A DNA stretch of 12,648 nucleotides from Gaiellasilicea sp963829845 (lineage in GTDB: Bacteria; Actinomycetota; Thermoleophilia; Gaiellales; Gaiellaceae), in assembly GCA_963829845.1 (NCBI GenBank), contig CAWHKD010000007.1, forward strand, positions 1-12,648. Direction: 5' to 3'. The notes below the pieces were generated by a model, which was not told the origin of the DNA, made no database searches, and saw nothing but the letters and a program-made list of their open reading frames with translations. Each line of letters starts with the position of its first letter. Position 1 is the first letter of the stretch. This document shows positions 1-6,848 of the stretch, piece by piece. Made by a program: the position numbers and the translations under genes.

Positions 1-71
1 CGAGGTAGCTCAGTTGGTAGAGCACACGGCTGAAAACCGTGGTGTCGCCGGTTCAAGTCCGGCCCTCGCCA
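1..71 (+). tRNA. tRNA-Phe (GAA), missing its first two bases
   Basis: The cloverleaf can be folded by eye. The acceptor 3' strand at 64-70 pairs with 1-5 plus two G residues that must lie just before the window. The D arm starts at 8. The anticodon stem pairs 25-29 with 37-41 around the loop CTGAAAA, which places anticodon GAA at 32-34 and so decodes phenylalanine. The T stem pairs 47-51 with 59-63 around TTCAAGT. Base 71 is the discriminator A, and no CCA is encoded after it, so CCA must be added by nucleotidyltransferase. All stems are perfect, so this looks functional rather than a remnant. Confidence 0.96.
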
Positions 72-101
72 TTCGGAGTCCCACCAGGACCCTACGGAAG
101 T

Positions 102-129
102 GGCCGCGGGACTTGCTCCGCCCGCGGCC
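102..129 (+). terminator. GC-rich stem-loop downstream of tRNA-Phe, possible terminator
   Basis: GGCCGCGGG at 102-110 is the exact inverse complement of CCCGCGGCC at 121-129, with a 10-base loop. It lies 30 bases after the tRNA. No T tract follows, so it would be a U-poor terminator of the sort often proposed in high-GC bacteria, or simply a structured spacer. The rest of 72-321 holds no convincing gene; a short reading frame across 39-227 runs through the tRNA and is not credible. Confidence 0.35.
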
Positions 130-244
130 TCCCAGCGACAAGTGAGCCGTTCAGCGAAGGGAGGCGCCGTTCGGCGCGTCCGCGTGGAGCAGCACGGCAA
201 GCAGCCGATCTGCCCGCGGCCCCGTGACCAGGGTCAGATCAGCA

Positions 245-274
245 TCGACTCTCGAGCGCGCGAAGCGCTACCGT
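245..274 (+). promoter_or_regulatory. Possible promoter of the cupin-cyclase gene
   Basis: TACCGT at 269-274 fits the actinobacterial -10 pattern TANNNT. TCGACT at 245-250 matches four of six bases of a TTGACA-type -35 box, with an 18-base spacer. Transcription would start near 281 and give a leader of about 40 bases before the GTG at 322. The match is weak and only suggestive. Confidence 0.25.
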
Positions 275-321
275 TTTGATGTGAAGCGTGGGAGCCTGGA
301 GCCCCGGCGGGGAGGATCGCC

Positions 322-1182
322 GTGAGCCCGGTCGAGGTCCGCGATCTCGGTGAGCCCGAGGCGGTGGTGACCTATCCGCTGGGCGCAAGCCACCAGGTGC
401 ACCTGGCCGGAACGGTGGTCACCCGCCATGTCTTGCAGCCGGGCTGGAGCTGGGAGGAACACGCCCAGCCATTGGCCGGCACCGCCTCGTGTGAGCTGTA
501 TCACCGGGGTGTGGTCCTCAGGGGTCGGATGGGCATCCGGACCGACGAGGGCGAGGAGATGGTTGTCGGGCCGAACGAGGTGTTCGACCTGCCACCGGGG
601 CACGTCACCTGGGTGGAGGGCGACGAGGAGCTGGTGATGGTCGACTGGGCCGGGGGCGCCGGATTCGACACGCCGCCGGGAGAGGGCGCACGGGTGATGA
701 CCACCATCCTCTTTACCGACATCGTCGACTCGACGGTCCAGGCGCGACGGAAGGGGGACGCAGCCTGGAAGCGCACCGCGGCGATGCACGAAGACATCGT
801 CCGCACCGTGCTGGTCCGCTTCGGGGGCCGGGAGATCGAGACCGCGGGGGATTCGTTTCTGATCGTGTTCGACGGCGCCGAGCGTGCGATCCGGTGCGGA
901 CTGGAGCTCGTTGACGCGCTGGCGGCTATCCGGGTCTCGATCCGGGTCGGCATTCACAGCGGCGAGGTGGCCCTCTCCGATGAACGTGTTCATGGGTTGG
1001 CGGTCCACGCTGCCGCTCGCGTCCTGGCCGAGGCAGGCTCGGGCGAAGTCCTCGTGTCCGGCACCACCCGCGACCTGGCCGAGGGCGCTGCAGGACTGGC
1101 ATTCGAGTCGCGCGGGCGACACCGCCTCAAGGGTCTGGAACGGGAGCACGAGTTGTTCGCCGCCGCATCACCCGCCGGCTAG
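322..1182 (+). CDS. Cupin domain fused to a class III adenylate/guanylate cyclase domain
   Basis: A 286-residue soluble protein with no signal peptide or membrane segment. Residues about 30-110 form a cupin barrel: the stretch with PGWSWEEH near 40, then GPNEVFDLPPGH at 83-94. Residues about 125-283 are a class III nucleotide cyclase catalytic domain: FTDIVDST at 131-138 supplies the two metal-binding aspartates (D133, D136), AGDSF at 175-179 and GIHSGEV at 210-216 follow, and R233 is the likely catalytic arginine. It would convert a nucleoside triphosphate to a cyclic nucleotide, with the cupin as a probable ligand sensor (inference). Two positions are odd. E173 sits where adenylate cyclases usually have the adenine-selecting lysine, and H229 replaces the usual asparagine four residues before the arginine. 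The GTG start is set by GGAGG at 311-315, six bases upstream. Cupin-cyclase fusions of this kind occur in Actinobacteria. The product (cAMP, cGMP or none) is not settled. Confidence 0.9.
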   Translation: MSPVEVRDLGEPEAVVTYPLGASHQVHLAGTVVTRHVLQPGWSWEEHAQPLAGTASCELYHRGVVLRGRMGIRTDEGEEMVVGPNEVFDLPPGHVTWVEGDEELVMVDWAGGAGFDTPPGEGARVMTTILFTDIVDSTVQARRKGDAAWKRTAAMHEDIVRTVLVRFGGREIETAGDSFLIVFDGAERAIRCGLELVDALAAIRVSIRVGIHSGEVALSDERVHGLAVHAAARVLAEAGSGEVLVSGTTRDLAEGAAGLAFESRGRHRLKGLEREHELFAAASPAG

Positions 1183-1205
1183 AACCTCGCTTGAACCTCG
1201 ACGCG

Positions 1206-1211
1206 TACATT
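1206..1211 (+). promoter_or_regulatory. Candidate -10 box for a leaderless transcript
   Basis: TACATT fits TANNNT and ends 7 bases before the ATG at 1219, so transcription would begin at or very near the start codon. No Shine-Dalgarno sequence precedes that ATG. No convincing -35 box is visible: TTGAAC at 1191-1196 is only 9 bases away. The same arrangement appears upstream of 2022, 12118 and 12091 (minus strand). Confidence 0.45.
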
Positions 1212-1218
1212 GAGCTCG

Positions 1219-2010
1219 ATGGCCGCTGACCCACGCGCGCGCTTCCGGGCGCTGCACGAACGCGTGCAGGTGTTCGTGATGCCGAACCCGTGGGACGTCG
1301 GCTCGGCCAAGTTGCTCGCGTCGATGGGGTTCGAGGCGCTTGCGACGACGAGCGCCGGCCTCGCCTGGTCGCTCGGCAAGCTCGACATGCAGGTCACGCG
1401 CGACGAGCTCGTCGCGCACGTCGAGCGCCTCGCCGAGGCGACGTCGCTGCCGCTCAACGTCGACAGCGAACGCTGCTTCCCCGACGGGTCTGGCGGTGTC
1501 GCGGAGACCGTTCGCCTGCTTGCCGAAGCCGGCGCGGCGGGCTGCTCGATCGAGGACTTCGACCCGGCGACGGGAGAGATCGAGGCGCTCGAGGTCGCGG
1601 CGGCGCGCGTGGAGGTCGCGGCGTCCGGGCCGCTCGTTGTCACCGCTCGCGCCGAGAACCATCTCCACGGCATCGACAATCTCGAAGACACGATCGCCAG
1701 GCTGGTTGCGTACCGCGAAGCGGGCGCCGACGTGGTCTACGCGCCGGGCCTCACCGACCTGGGCTCGATCTCGCGGCTCGTCGAGGAGGTCGGCGTGCCG
1801 GTGAACGTACTCGCGTTGCCGAACGGCCCGACCGTCGCCGAGCTGGGCGGCGCGGGCGTTCGCCGCGTCTCGACCGGAGGCGCTCTGGCTCGGTTCGCCT
1901 ACGGCGCCATGCTGCAGGGAGCGGCGGAGCTGCGCGACGCCGGCACGTCCCGCTACAGCGAGGGCGGCGCACCCGCCGAGGCGCTCAGAGCGGCGCTCGG
2001 GGACGGCTAG
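1219..2010 (+). CDS. Isocitrate lyase/PEP mutase family enzyme
   Basis: A 263-residue cytosolic TIM-barrel enzyme of the isocitrate lyase/phosphoenolpyruvate mutase superfamily, which makes or breaks C-C or P-C bonds in 2-oxo-acid and dicarboxylate substrates with Mg2+. Visible marks are NPWDVGSAK near 23-31, the TTSAG loop at 43-47, the metal-site strand NVDSE at 80-84, SIED at 110-113 and TARAEN at 142-147. The KKCGH motif of true isocitrate and methylisocitrate lyases is absent, so it is neither of those. The substrate cannot be named; oxaloacetate decarboxylase-like or other short lyase activities are possible. I chose the ATG at 1219 because a -10-like hexamer lies 7 bases before it; an in-frame TTG at 1210 would add three residues but overlaps that hexamer. 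It lies 11 bases upstream of fumC, which fits a shared role in C4-acid metabolism (inference). Confidence 0.88.
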   Translation: MAADPRARFRALHERVQVFVMPNPWDVGSAKLLASMGFEALATTSAGLAWSLGKLDMQVTRDELVAHVERLAEATSLPLNVDSERCFPDGSGGVAETVRLLAEAGAAGCSIEDFDPATGEIEALEVAAARVEVAASGPLVVTARAENHLHGIDNLEDTIARLVAYREAGADVVYAPGLTDLGSISRLVEEVGVPVNVLALPNGPTVAELGGAGVRRVSTGGALARFAYGAMLQGAAELRDAGTSRYSEGGAPAEALRAALGDG

Positions 2011-2013
2011 ACT
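2008..2013 (+). promoter_or_regulatory. Candidate -10 box for fumC, formed by the preceding stop codon
   Basis: TAGACT fits TANNNT and ends 8 bases before the GTG start at 2022. Its first three bases are the TAG stop of the upstream lyase-family gene. There is no Shine-Dalgarno sequence before fumC, so a leaderless fumC mRNA is plausible in addition to read-through from upstream. No -35 match is seen. Confidence 0.4.
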
Positions 2014-2021
2014 TCGGACCC

Positions 2022-3347
2022 GTGAGCACCGAGACGGAGCGGGAGCTGTGGGGCGGCGAGACACGCAAGGCGGTCGCCAACTTCCCCGTCTCCGGCGAGC
2101 CGATCCCGGTGCCGGTGGCGCGCTGGCTCGGACGGATCAAAGCCGCGGCTGCGCGCGCAAACGCCGAGCTCGGGCTGCTCGACGCCGACAAAGCCGAGCG
2201 GATTGCCGCCGCCGGCGACGCGATCGCCCAGGGCGAGCACGACGGCCAGTTCCCGATCGACGTCTTCCAGACCGGCTCCGGAACGAGCTCGAACATGAAT
2301 GCGAACGAGGTGATCGCCTCGCTCGCCGGCGAGGACGTGCACGCCAATGACGACGTCAACATGGGCCAGAGCTCGAACGACGTCTTCCCCTCTGCCGTCC
2401 ACCTCGCCGCGCTCGGCGAGGTCGAACACGACCTGCTGCCGGCACTCGAGACGCTCGCCGCCTCGCTCGAGGCGAAGGCGAAGGCGTTCGACGACGTCGT
2501 CAAGTCCGGGCGCACCCATCTGATGGACGCCGTCCCCGTCACCCTCGGCCAGGAGTTCGGCGGCTACGCGGCGCAGGTGCGCGAGGGAATCGAGCGCGTG
2601 CGCGACAGCCGCAAGCGGCTCGGCCAGATCCCTCTCGGTGGCACTGCCGTTGGCACCGGGCTCAACACGCACCCGGATTTCGCCGCGAAGGTGCGCGAGT
2701 TGCTGGCGGACGACACGGGTCTCCACATCTCGCCCCCGGCGGACCCGTTCGAATCCCAGGCGGCCCGCGACGGCCTCGTCGAGGCATCCGGTGCACTCAA
2801 GGTCGTCGCCGTCAGCCTGACGAAGATCGCGAACGACCTTCGCCTGATGGGATCCGGCCCCCGCGCCGGCCTCTCCGAGCTCTTCCTGCCTGAGCTGCAG
2901 AAGGGGAGCTCGATCATGCCGGGCAAGGTCAACCCCGTCATCCCCGAGGTAGTGACGCAGGTCGCCGCTCAGGTGATCGGAAACGACCAGGCGATCACGG
3001 TCGGCGGTCTCCAGGGCCACTTCGAGCTGAACGTCTTCATCCCGATGATGGCGCGCAACCTGCTCGGTTCGATCAAGCTGCTCGCGTCGGCCTCGCGCCT
3101 GCTCGCCGAGAAGTGCGTCGACGGGATCGAGGCGAACCGGGAGCAAAACGAGCACTACGCCGAGCTGACGCTCTCCGCCGCGACCGCCCTGAACCCGTAC
3201 ATCGGCTACGACAAGGCGTCGGAGATCGTCAAGAAAGCTGCGGCCTCGGGCCGCTCACTGCGCGACGTCGCGCAGGAGGAGGGCGTCGACGGCGCCACCC
3301 TCGATGAGGCACTCGACTACCGCAAGATGGCGAGACCGCACGACTGA
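2022..3347 (+). CDS. fumC: Class II fumarate hydratase (fumarase C)
   Basis: Catalyses the reversible hydration of fumarate to L-malate in the TCA cycle; family members are cytosolic homotetramers without an iron-sulfur cluster. The 441-residue length is close to the 460 or so typical of the family. Three conserved regions of the fumarase/aspartase superfamily are present: TGSGTSSNMNANEV at 84-97 with SSNDVFP at 117-123, GRTHLMDA at 163-170 with the catalytic histidine H166, and the signature loop GSSIMPGKVNP at 295-305 carrying the catalytic serine. The glycine in MPGKVNP, together with GHFELNVF near 332-339, points to fumarase; aspartases usually have MPAKVNP. I chose the GTG at 2022 because homology begins there. 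The same frame stays open back to 1290 across the upstream gene, but that stretch is arginine-rich out-of-frame translation. Expression is probably from a leaderless promoter at 2008-2013 and/or by read-through. Confidence 0.96.
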   Translation: MSTETERELWGGETRKAVANFPVSGEPIPVPVARWLGRIKAAAARANAELGLLDADKAERIAAAGDAIAQGEHDGQFPIDVFQTGSGTSSNMNANEVIASLAGEDVHANDDVNMGQSSNDVFPSAVHLAALGEVEHDLLPALETLAASLEAKAKAFDDVVKSGRTHLMDAVPVTLGQEFGGYAAQVREGIERVRDSRKRLGQIPLGGTAVGTGLNTHPDFAAKVRELLADDTGLHISPPADPFESQAARDGLVEASGALKVVAVSLTKIANDLRLMGSGPRAGLSELFLPELQKGSSIMPGKVNPVIPEVVTQVAAQVIGNDQAITVGGLQGHFELNVFIPMMARNLLGSIKLLASASRLLAEKCVDGIEANREQNEHYAELTLSAATALNPYIGYDKASEIVKKAAASGRSLRDVAQEEGVDGATLDEALDYRKMARPHD

Positions 3348-3390
3348 AATCTGTTGATTCTTGCGCGCTGCGCGCGCCGGCGATCCTTCA

Positions 3391-3431
3391 TACACTCCGC
3401 GCCGCCGAGCCGTTCCGATGGGCGGAACGGC
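3391..3431 (+). promoter_or_regulatory. Candidate -10 box and leader hairpin of the S8 protease gene
   Basis: TACACT at 3391-3396 fits TANNNT, giving a start site near 3403. The predicted leader then opens with a perfect 9-bp stem: GCCGTTCCG at 3409-3417 against CGGAACGGC at 3423-3431, with a 5-base loop. The Shine-Dalgarno sequence follows at 3440-3445. The hairpin could stabilise the mRNA, bind a regulator as DNA, or terminate fumC transcripts. A weaker GCGCGC stem at 3363-3377 lies just upstream. No -35 box is clear. Confidence 0.35.
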
Positions 3432-3453
3432 GCTACCTGAGAGGACAGGGGTT

Positions 3454-6400
3454 ATGAGACGAGCGCGGGGGGTCATTCTCCTGCTGGCGGGGGTGCTCGC
3501 GACCGTTCTGGTCGTCGGGGCCACCGCGCAGCCGCCGCGAAGCGCTGAGGGCATCAGCGCGTACGGCGACTCTGGGGGGAAGCGATTCGAACGTTTGCTG
3601 GGCGCCTCGAACTACACCGACTTTCGGCCAGCCGCGGCCGCCGCGACTGGCCCGGTACGAATGCTGGTCGCGCTCGAGGGAGCGTCGGTCGCACAACGAG
3701 AGGCGAACGCGATCAGGGCCGGCGGGACGCTGAGCGACAGCCAGCGCAGCTCGATCCGGACGGATCTTCAGCAACAACAGCAGGCCGTCGCAGGACGTAT
3801 CGCGGCACTCGGTGGAAAGGTGATCTACGCCTATCAGGACGCAGTCAACGGCATGGCGGTGACCATCGACGCGACGAAGATCGGGCAGGTCGCCGCGCTT
3901 TCGGGTGTCGAGAACGTCAGGCCCGCGCGGATCGTGCGGCCGGACAACGTCCAGGCGGCGCAGTACGTGAACGCGCCGCAGGTGTGGGACGGCGACACCG
4001 GCTTCACAGGACACGGCGTGACGATCGGCGTGATCGACACGGGAATCGACTACACCCATGCCAACTTCGGTGGTCCCGGAACCGAGGCCGCCTACGACGA
4101 CGCCGACGCGCGCGACACGACGCTCGAGGGCGACGAGTTCAACGAGAAGGTGGTCGGCGGATTCGACTTCGTTGGCGACGACTACGACGCCGAGGCCGAG
4201 GATCCGGGCGACCAAATTCCGCAACCTGATCCGGACCCGCTCGACTGTGACGGGCACGGCTCGCACGTGGCCGGTACGGCCGCGGGCTACGGCGTCGCGG
4301 GAGGCACGACCTACGCCGGGCCCTACAACCCGGGTATCTACGGGGCGACGCAGTTCACGATCGGGCCGGGAATCGCGCCCGAGGCGATGATCCGGTCGTA
4401 CCGTGTCTTCGGGTGCGGCGGCTCGGCCACGTCGGATGTGATCGTTGCCGCGATCAACCGAGCGGTCGCCGACGGCGTCGACGTGATCAACATGTCGCTC
4501 GGCTCGCCGTTCGGTCGGAACGACGACCTCGATTCGGTCGCGGCCAACCACGCCGTCCAGGCCGGAATCGCCGTCGTCGCGTCGGCTGGCAATTCCGGGC
4601 CTGCCGCGTATATCACGGGCTCGCCGGGGGTGGCCGATCGGGTGATTTCCGTCGCTGCGATCGACGCGTCCCGGGCCGAGATGCCGGGTGCGCTGATCAA
4701 CCTTCCGGGCGGGGGCAGCATCCCCGCGATCAACGCCAACGAGGCCCCGCTTCCGACCGGTCCGATGCAGGTGAAGGTGCTCCGGAATCCGGACGGCACC
4801 GTCTCGCTCGGCTGCGATCCGGAGGAGTATGTCGATGTCGAGGACAAGCTCGTCGTGACGCTCCGCGGCTCGTGCGCACGTGTGGCGCGTGCTGTCTTTG
4901 GGGAGCAGGCCGGTGCGGCGGCGGTCGTCATGATCAACACGACCACCGCGTTCCCGCCGTTCGAGGGCCCGATCGAAGGCAACCCGGATACGGGCGAGGA
5001 GTTCCTCGTCACGATTCCGTTCCTGGGCGTCCGGGGCCTCCTCGGCCCGGACCCGGAGGAGGATCCGGACTTGCTCGTCGCGGCCGACGGGCAGACGGTG
5101 ACGCTGACGCCGTCCACCGTCGACAACCCGGGCTACCAGATCATGGCGTCGTTCACTTCGGGTGGCCCGCGTAACGTCGACAGCATCCAAAAACCGGACG
5201 TGACGGCACCAGGCGTGTCCGTGTTCTCGACGAACGAGGACTCGGGCAACCGGGGCGGATACAACTCCGGGACGTCGATGGCGGCCCCGGTCGTCTCGGG
5301 AATCGCCGCGCTGATGGTGCAGGCGCACTCGGACTGGTCGCCGGAGGCGATCAAGGGCGCGATCATGAATACGGCCGAAGCCGGTCCGTCGAAGATCGCG
5401 AGCGGGTACAACACGCGGCTCGCCGGTACGGGAGTCGTCCAGGCGGATCGCTCCGTTTCGACGGTTGCGTACACCTCGACTCCTGGTGGGCGGAACACGC
5501 TGAGCTACGGGTACGAGCCGCTCCAGGGGGCGTACACCGAGTCGCACCCGCTCACGATCAACAACACGGGCTCGGCGCCGGCGACGTTCGATCTGTCGGT
5601 GCAGACGGTCGGCAACCAGCTCGGCGCCGACGTGACGTTCTCCGAGGATCCGGTCGCGGTTTCTGCACACGGCTCGAAGACGGTGACGGTGACAGTGACG
5701 CTCTCCGCCGCCGAGGTCGCCGCGTTGCCCCCCGCGGTGGCGTCCAACTTCGGAGCCCTCGTCCACACCGTCCGGGGCGTCGTGATCGCGACGCCGACGA
5801 CGGCCGGCTCGGGCTTGCTCCCGTTGCGGGTGCCGTACCTCGTCGTGCCGCGGGGTCTCTCGAACGTGGAAGCCACAGGCACGACGCCGGGGCACAGGCC
5901 GACCGTAGAAGTGCGCAACACCGGCATCCACAGCGGCACGGCCGATCCGTTCGTGTGGGCGTCCTCCGACCCGGACGACGTCCCGCACCCGGAGAACTCG
6001 ACGGACATCAGGGCGGTCGGCCTCCAGGTTCTGCCGCGCGAGGCGCTGTGCGGATCCGACCCGGTTGGCACCTGCGGGACGCAGAACGATCGCTCGCTCG
6101 TCTTCGCGATCAACGTGTGGGGCTTCTACTCGAACCCCTCGGTGAGCGAGTTCGACATCGCGATCGACACCAATGGCGACGACGAGCCGGACCGATTCGT
6201 GGTCGGCGTCGACCTTGGTGCTGTCCTCGCCGGTGCGTTCGACGGGCGGTTCGCCTCGATCGTGTTCGACGAGGAAGGAACGTTGATCAACGCCTGGGTC
6301 GCAGAGGCGCCGATGAACGGCTCGACCATGCTCCTGCCGGCGCTGGCCAGCGATCTGGGGCTCGCGGCGGGAGGAGGGCACCATCCGGTGCGGGATCTGA

Positions 6401-6684
6401 CGTTCCAGGTGTCGTCGTCGTCGGTCATTCCCGAGGACGACGGTGACGAGAACACGCCGGACAACGAGCTGTTCGAGGACGTTGCTCCGCCCTCGACGCT
6501 GAACTACGCGTCGCTCGTCGGCGGGGGCGGCCCCGGGGGCTCTGTGCTCGTACCGCCCGGCGGAACCGCAACTGTTTCGGTGCCGGCGGGCGTGCTCGGC
6601 TCGTCGCCGGGCGCTCTCGGGTGGATGATCGTGACGCACGACGATCCGAACGGCGCTCCTCAGGCCGACCTCGTTCCCAGGTAG
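3454..6684 (+). CDS. Secreted subtilisin-like serine protease (S8) with prodomain and PA insert
   Basis: A 1076-residue exported protease. Residues 1-26 form a Sec signal peptide: a basic start, then a leucine/valine-rich core ending near ATAQ. Residues about 66-165 resemble an inhibitor I9-type prodomain that would chaperone folding and be cleaved off. The peptidase domain, about 180-665, shows the full triad: D195 in VIDTGID, H268 in DGHGSHVAG and S608 in SGTSMAAP, with oxyanion N380 in ASAGNSGP. A protease-associated insert lies at about 435-555, between N380 and S608. A beta-sandwich of Fn3-like type follows at about 680-800, then an unassigned C-terminal region with a calcium-loop-like DTNGDDEPDR at 905-914 and an acidic stretch near 994-1009. 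There is no LPxTG motif or terminal membrane helix, so it is probably released. The ATG at 3454 follows AGAGGA at 3440-3445 and starts the signal peptide directly; in-frame starts at 3361 and 3418 would only add residues ahead of it. A strong terminator follows. Confidence 0.95.
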   Translation: MRRARGVILLLAGVLATVLVVGATAQPPRSAEGISAYGDSGGKRFERLLGASNYTDFRPAAAAATGPVRMLVALEGASVAQREANAIRAGGTLSDSQRSSIRTDLQQQQQAVAGRIAALGGKVIYAYQDAVNGMAVTIDATKIGQVAALSGVENVRPARIVRPDNVQAAQYVNAPQVWDGDTGFTGHGVTIGVIDTGIDYTHANFGGPGTEAAYDDADARDTTLEGDEFNEKVVGGFDFVGDDYDAEAEDPGDQIPQPDPDPLDCDGHGSHVAGTAAGYGVAGGTTYAGPYNPGIYGATQFTIGPGIAPEAMIRSYRVFGCGGSATSDVIVAAINRAVADGVDVINMSLGSPFGRNDDLDSVAANHAVQAGIAVVASAGNSGPAAYITGSPGVADRVISVAAIDASRAEMPGALINLPGGGSIPAINANEAPLPTGPMQVKVLRNPDGTVSLGCDPEEYVDVEDKLVVTLRGSCARVARAVFGEQAGAAAVVMINTTTAFPPFEGPIEGNPDTGEEFLVTIPFLGVRGLLGPDPEEDPDLLVAADGQTVTLTPSTVDNPGYQIMASFTSGGPRNVDSIQKPDVTAPGVSVFSTNEDSGNRGGYNSGTSMAAPVVSGIAALMVQAHSDWSPEAIKGAIMNTAEAGPSKIASGYNTRLAGTGVVQADRSVSTVAYTSTPGGRNTLSYGYEPLQGAYTESHPLTINNTGSAPATFDLSVQTVGNQLGADVTFSEDPVAVSAHGSKTVTVTVTLSAAEVAALPPAVASNFGALVHTVRGVVIATPTTAGSGLLPLRVPYLVVPRGLSNVEATGTTPGHRPTVEVRNTGIHSGTADPFVWASSDPDDVPHPENSTDIRAVGLQVLPREALCGSDPVGTCGTQNDRSLVFAINVWGFYSNPSVSEFDIAIDTNGDDEPDRFVVGVDLGAVLAGAFDGRFASIVFDEEGTLINAWVAEAPMNGSTMLLPALASDLGLAAGGGHHPVRDLTFQVSSSSVIPEDDGDENTPDNELFEDVAPPSTLNYASLVGGGGPGGSVLVPPGGTATVSVPAGVLGSSPGALGWMIVTHDDPNGAPQADLVPR

Positions 6685-6705
6685 GCACGAGGCTTCGTGA
6701 TTCAT

Positions 6706-6737
6706 GGAGAGGCCCCGGCAGCCGCCGGGGCCTCTCC
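6706..6737 (+). terminator. Strong stem-loop terminator after the S8 protease gene
   Basis: GGAGAGGCCCCGGC at 6706-6719 pairs perfectly with GCCGGGGCCTCTCC at 6724-6737 around the 4-base loop AGCC. It begins 22 bases after the protease stop codon. The tail is pyrimidine-rich (TTCCTCTCC) rather than a pure T run. It separates the two protease genes into different transcripts. Confidence 0.82.
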
Positions 6738-6784
6738 TTCCTCTCCTGCTGCCCGACGGCTCGGCGCCGATTCCGGACGTCGGT

Positions 6785-6803
6785 TACTGTGGCGATACCA
6801 CAG
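6785..6803 (+). promoter_or_regulatory. Candidate -10 box overlapped by a perfect dyad, upstream of the S1 protease
   Basis: TACTGT at 6785-6790 fits TANNNT. It overlaps an exact dyad, CTGTGG-N5-CCACAG, at 6787-6803, about 45 bases before the start codon. The dyad would cover the -10 region and the start site, which is the usual position for a repressor operator. No regulator for it is encoded in the window, and no -35 box is clear. Confidence 0.35.
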
Positions 6804-6848
6804 AATCTTGCAAGTGTCCTTACCGCCTGACGATGGAGGAGAGACGTG

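Noticed and set aside
39..227. Short plus-strand frame beginning in the tRNA
   Set aside because: It overlaps the anticodon and T arms, has no ribosome-binding site, and the peptide is compositionally biased.
1..321. tRNA-Phe as an integration site for a mobile element
   Set aside because: No integrase and no second copy of the tRNA 3' end were seen in the window, and neighbouring genes are ordinary.
268..1149. Minus-strand open frame opposite the cupin-cyclase gene
   Set aside because: No motif or credible start, and the plus strand carries a full two-domain protein.
1290..2021. N-terminal extension of the fumC frame over the lyase-family gene
   Set aside because: The extra residues are arginine-rich low-complexity sequence, while fumarase homology begins at the GTG at 2022.
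2022..3347. Aspartate ammonia-lyase as identity of the fumarase gene
   Set aside because: The loop reads MPGKVNP, as in fumarases, rather than MPAKVNP, and the following region resembles fumarase.
3354..3396. TTGATT at 3354 as -35 partner of TACACT at 3391
   Set aside because: The 31-base spacer is far too long for a sigma-70-type promoter.
3433..6705. A 1090-residue open frame on the minus strand across the S8 protease gene
   Set aside because: Its translation is Arg/His/Asp-rich with no domain, and it mirrors a protein with an intact catalytic triad. It is a high-GC antisense artefact.
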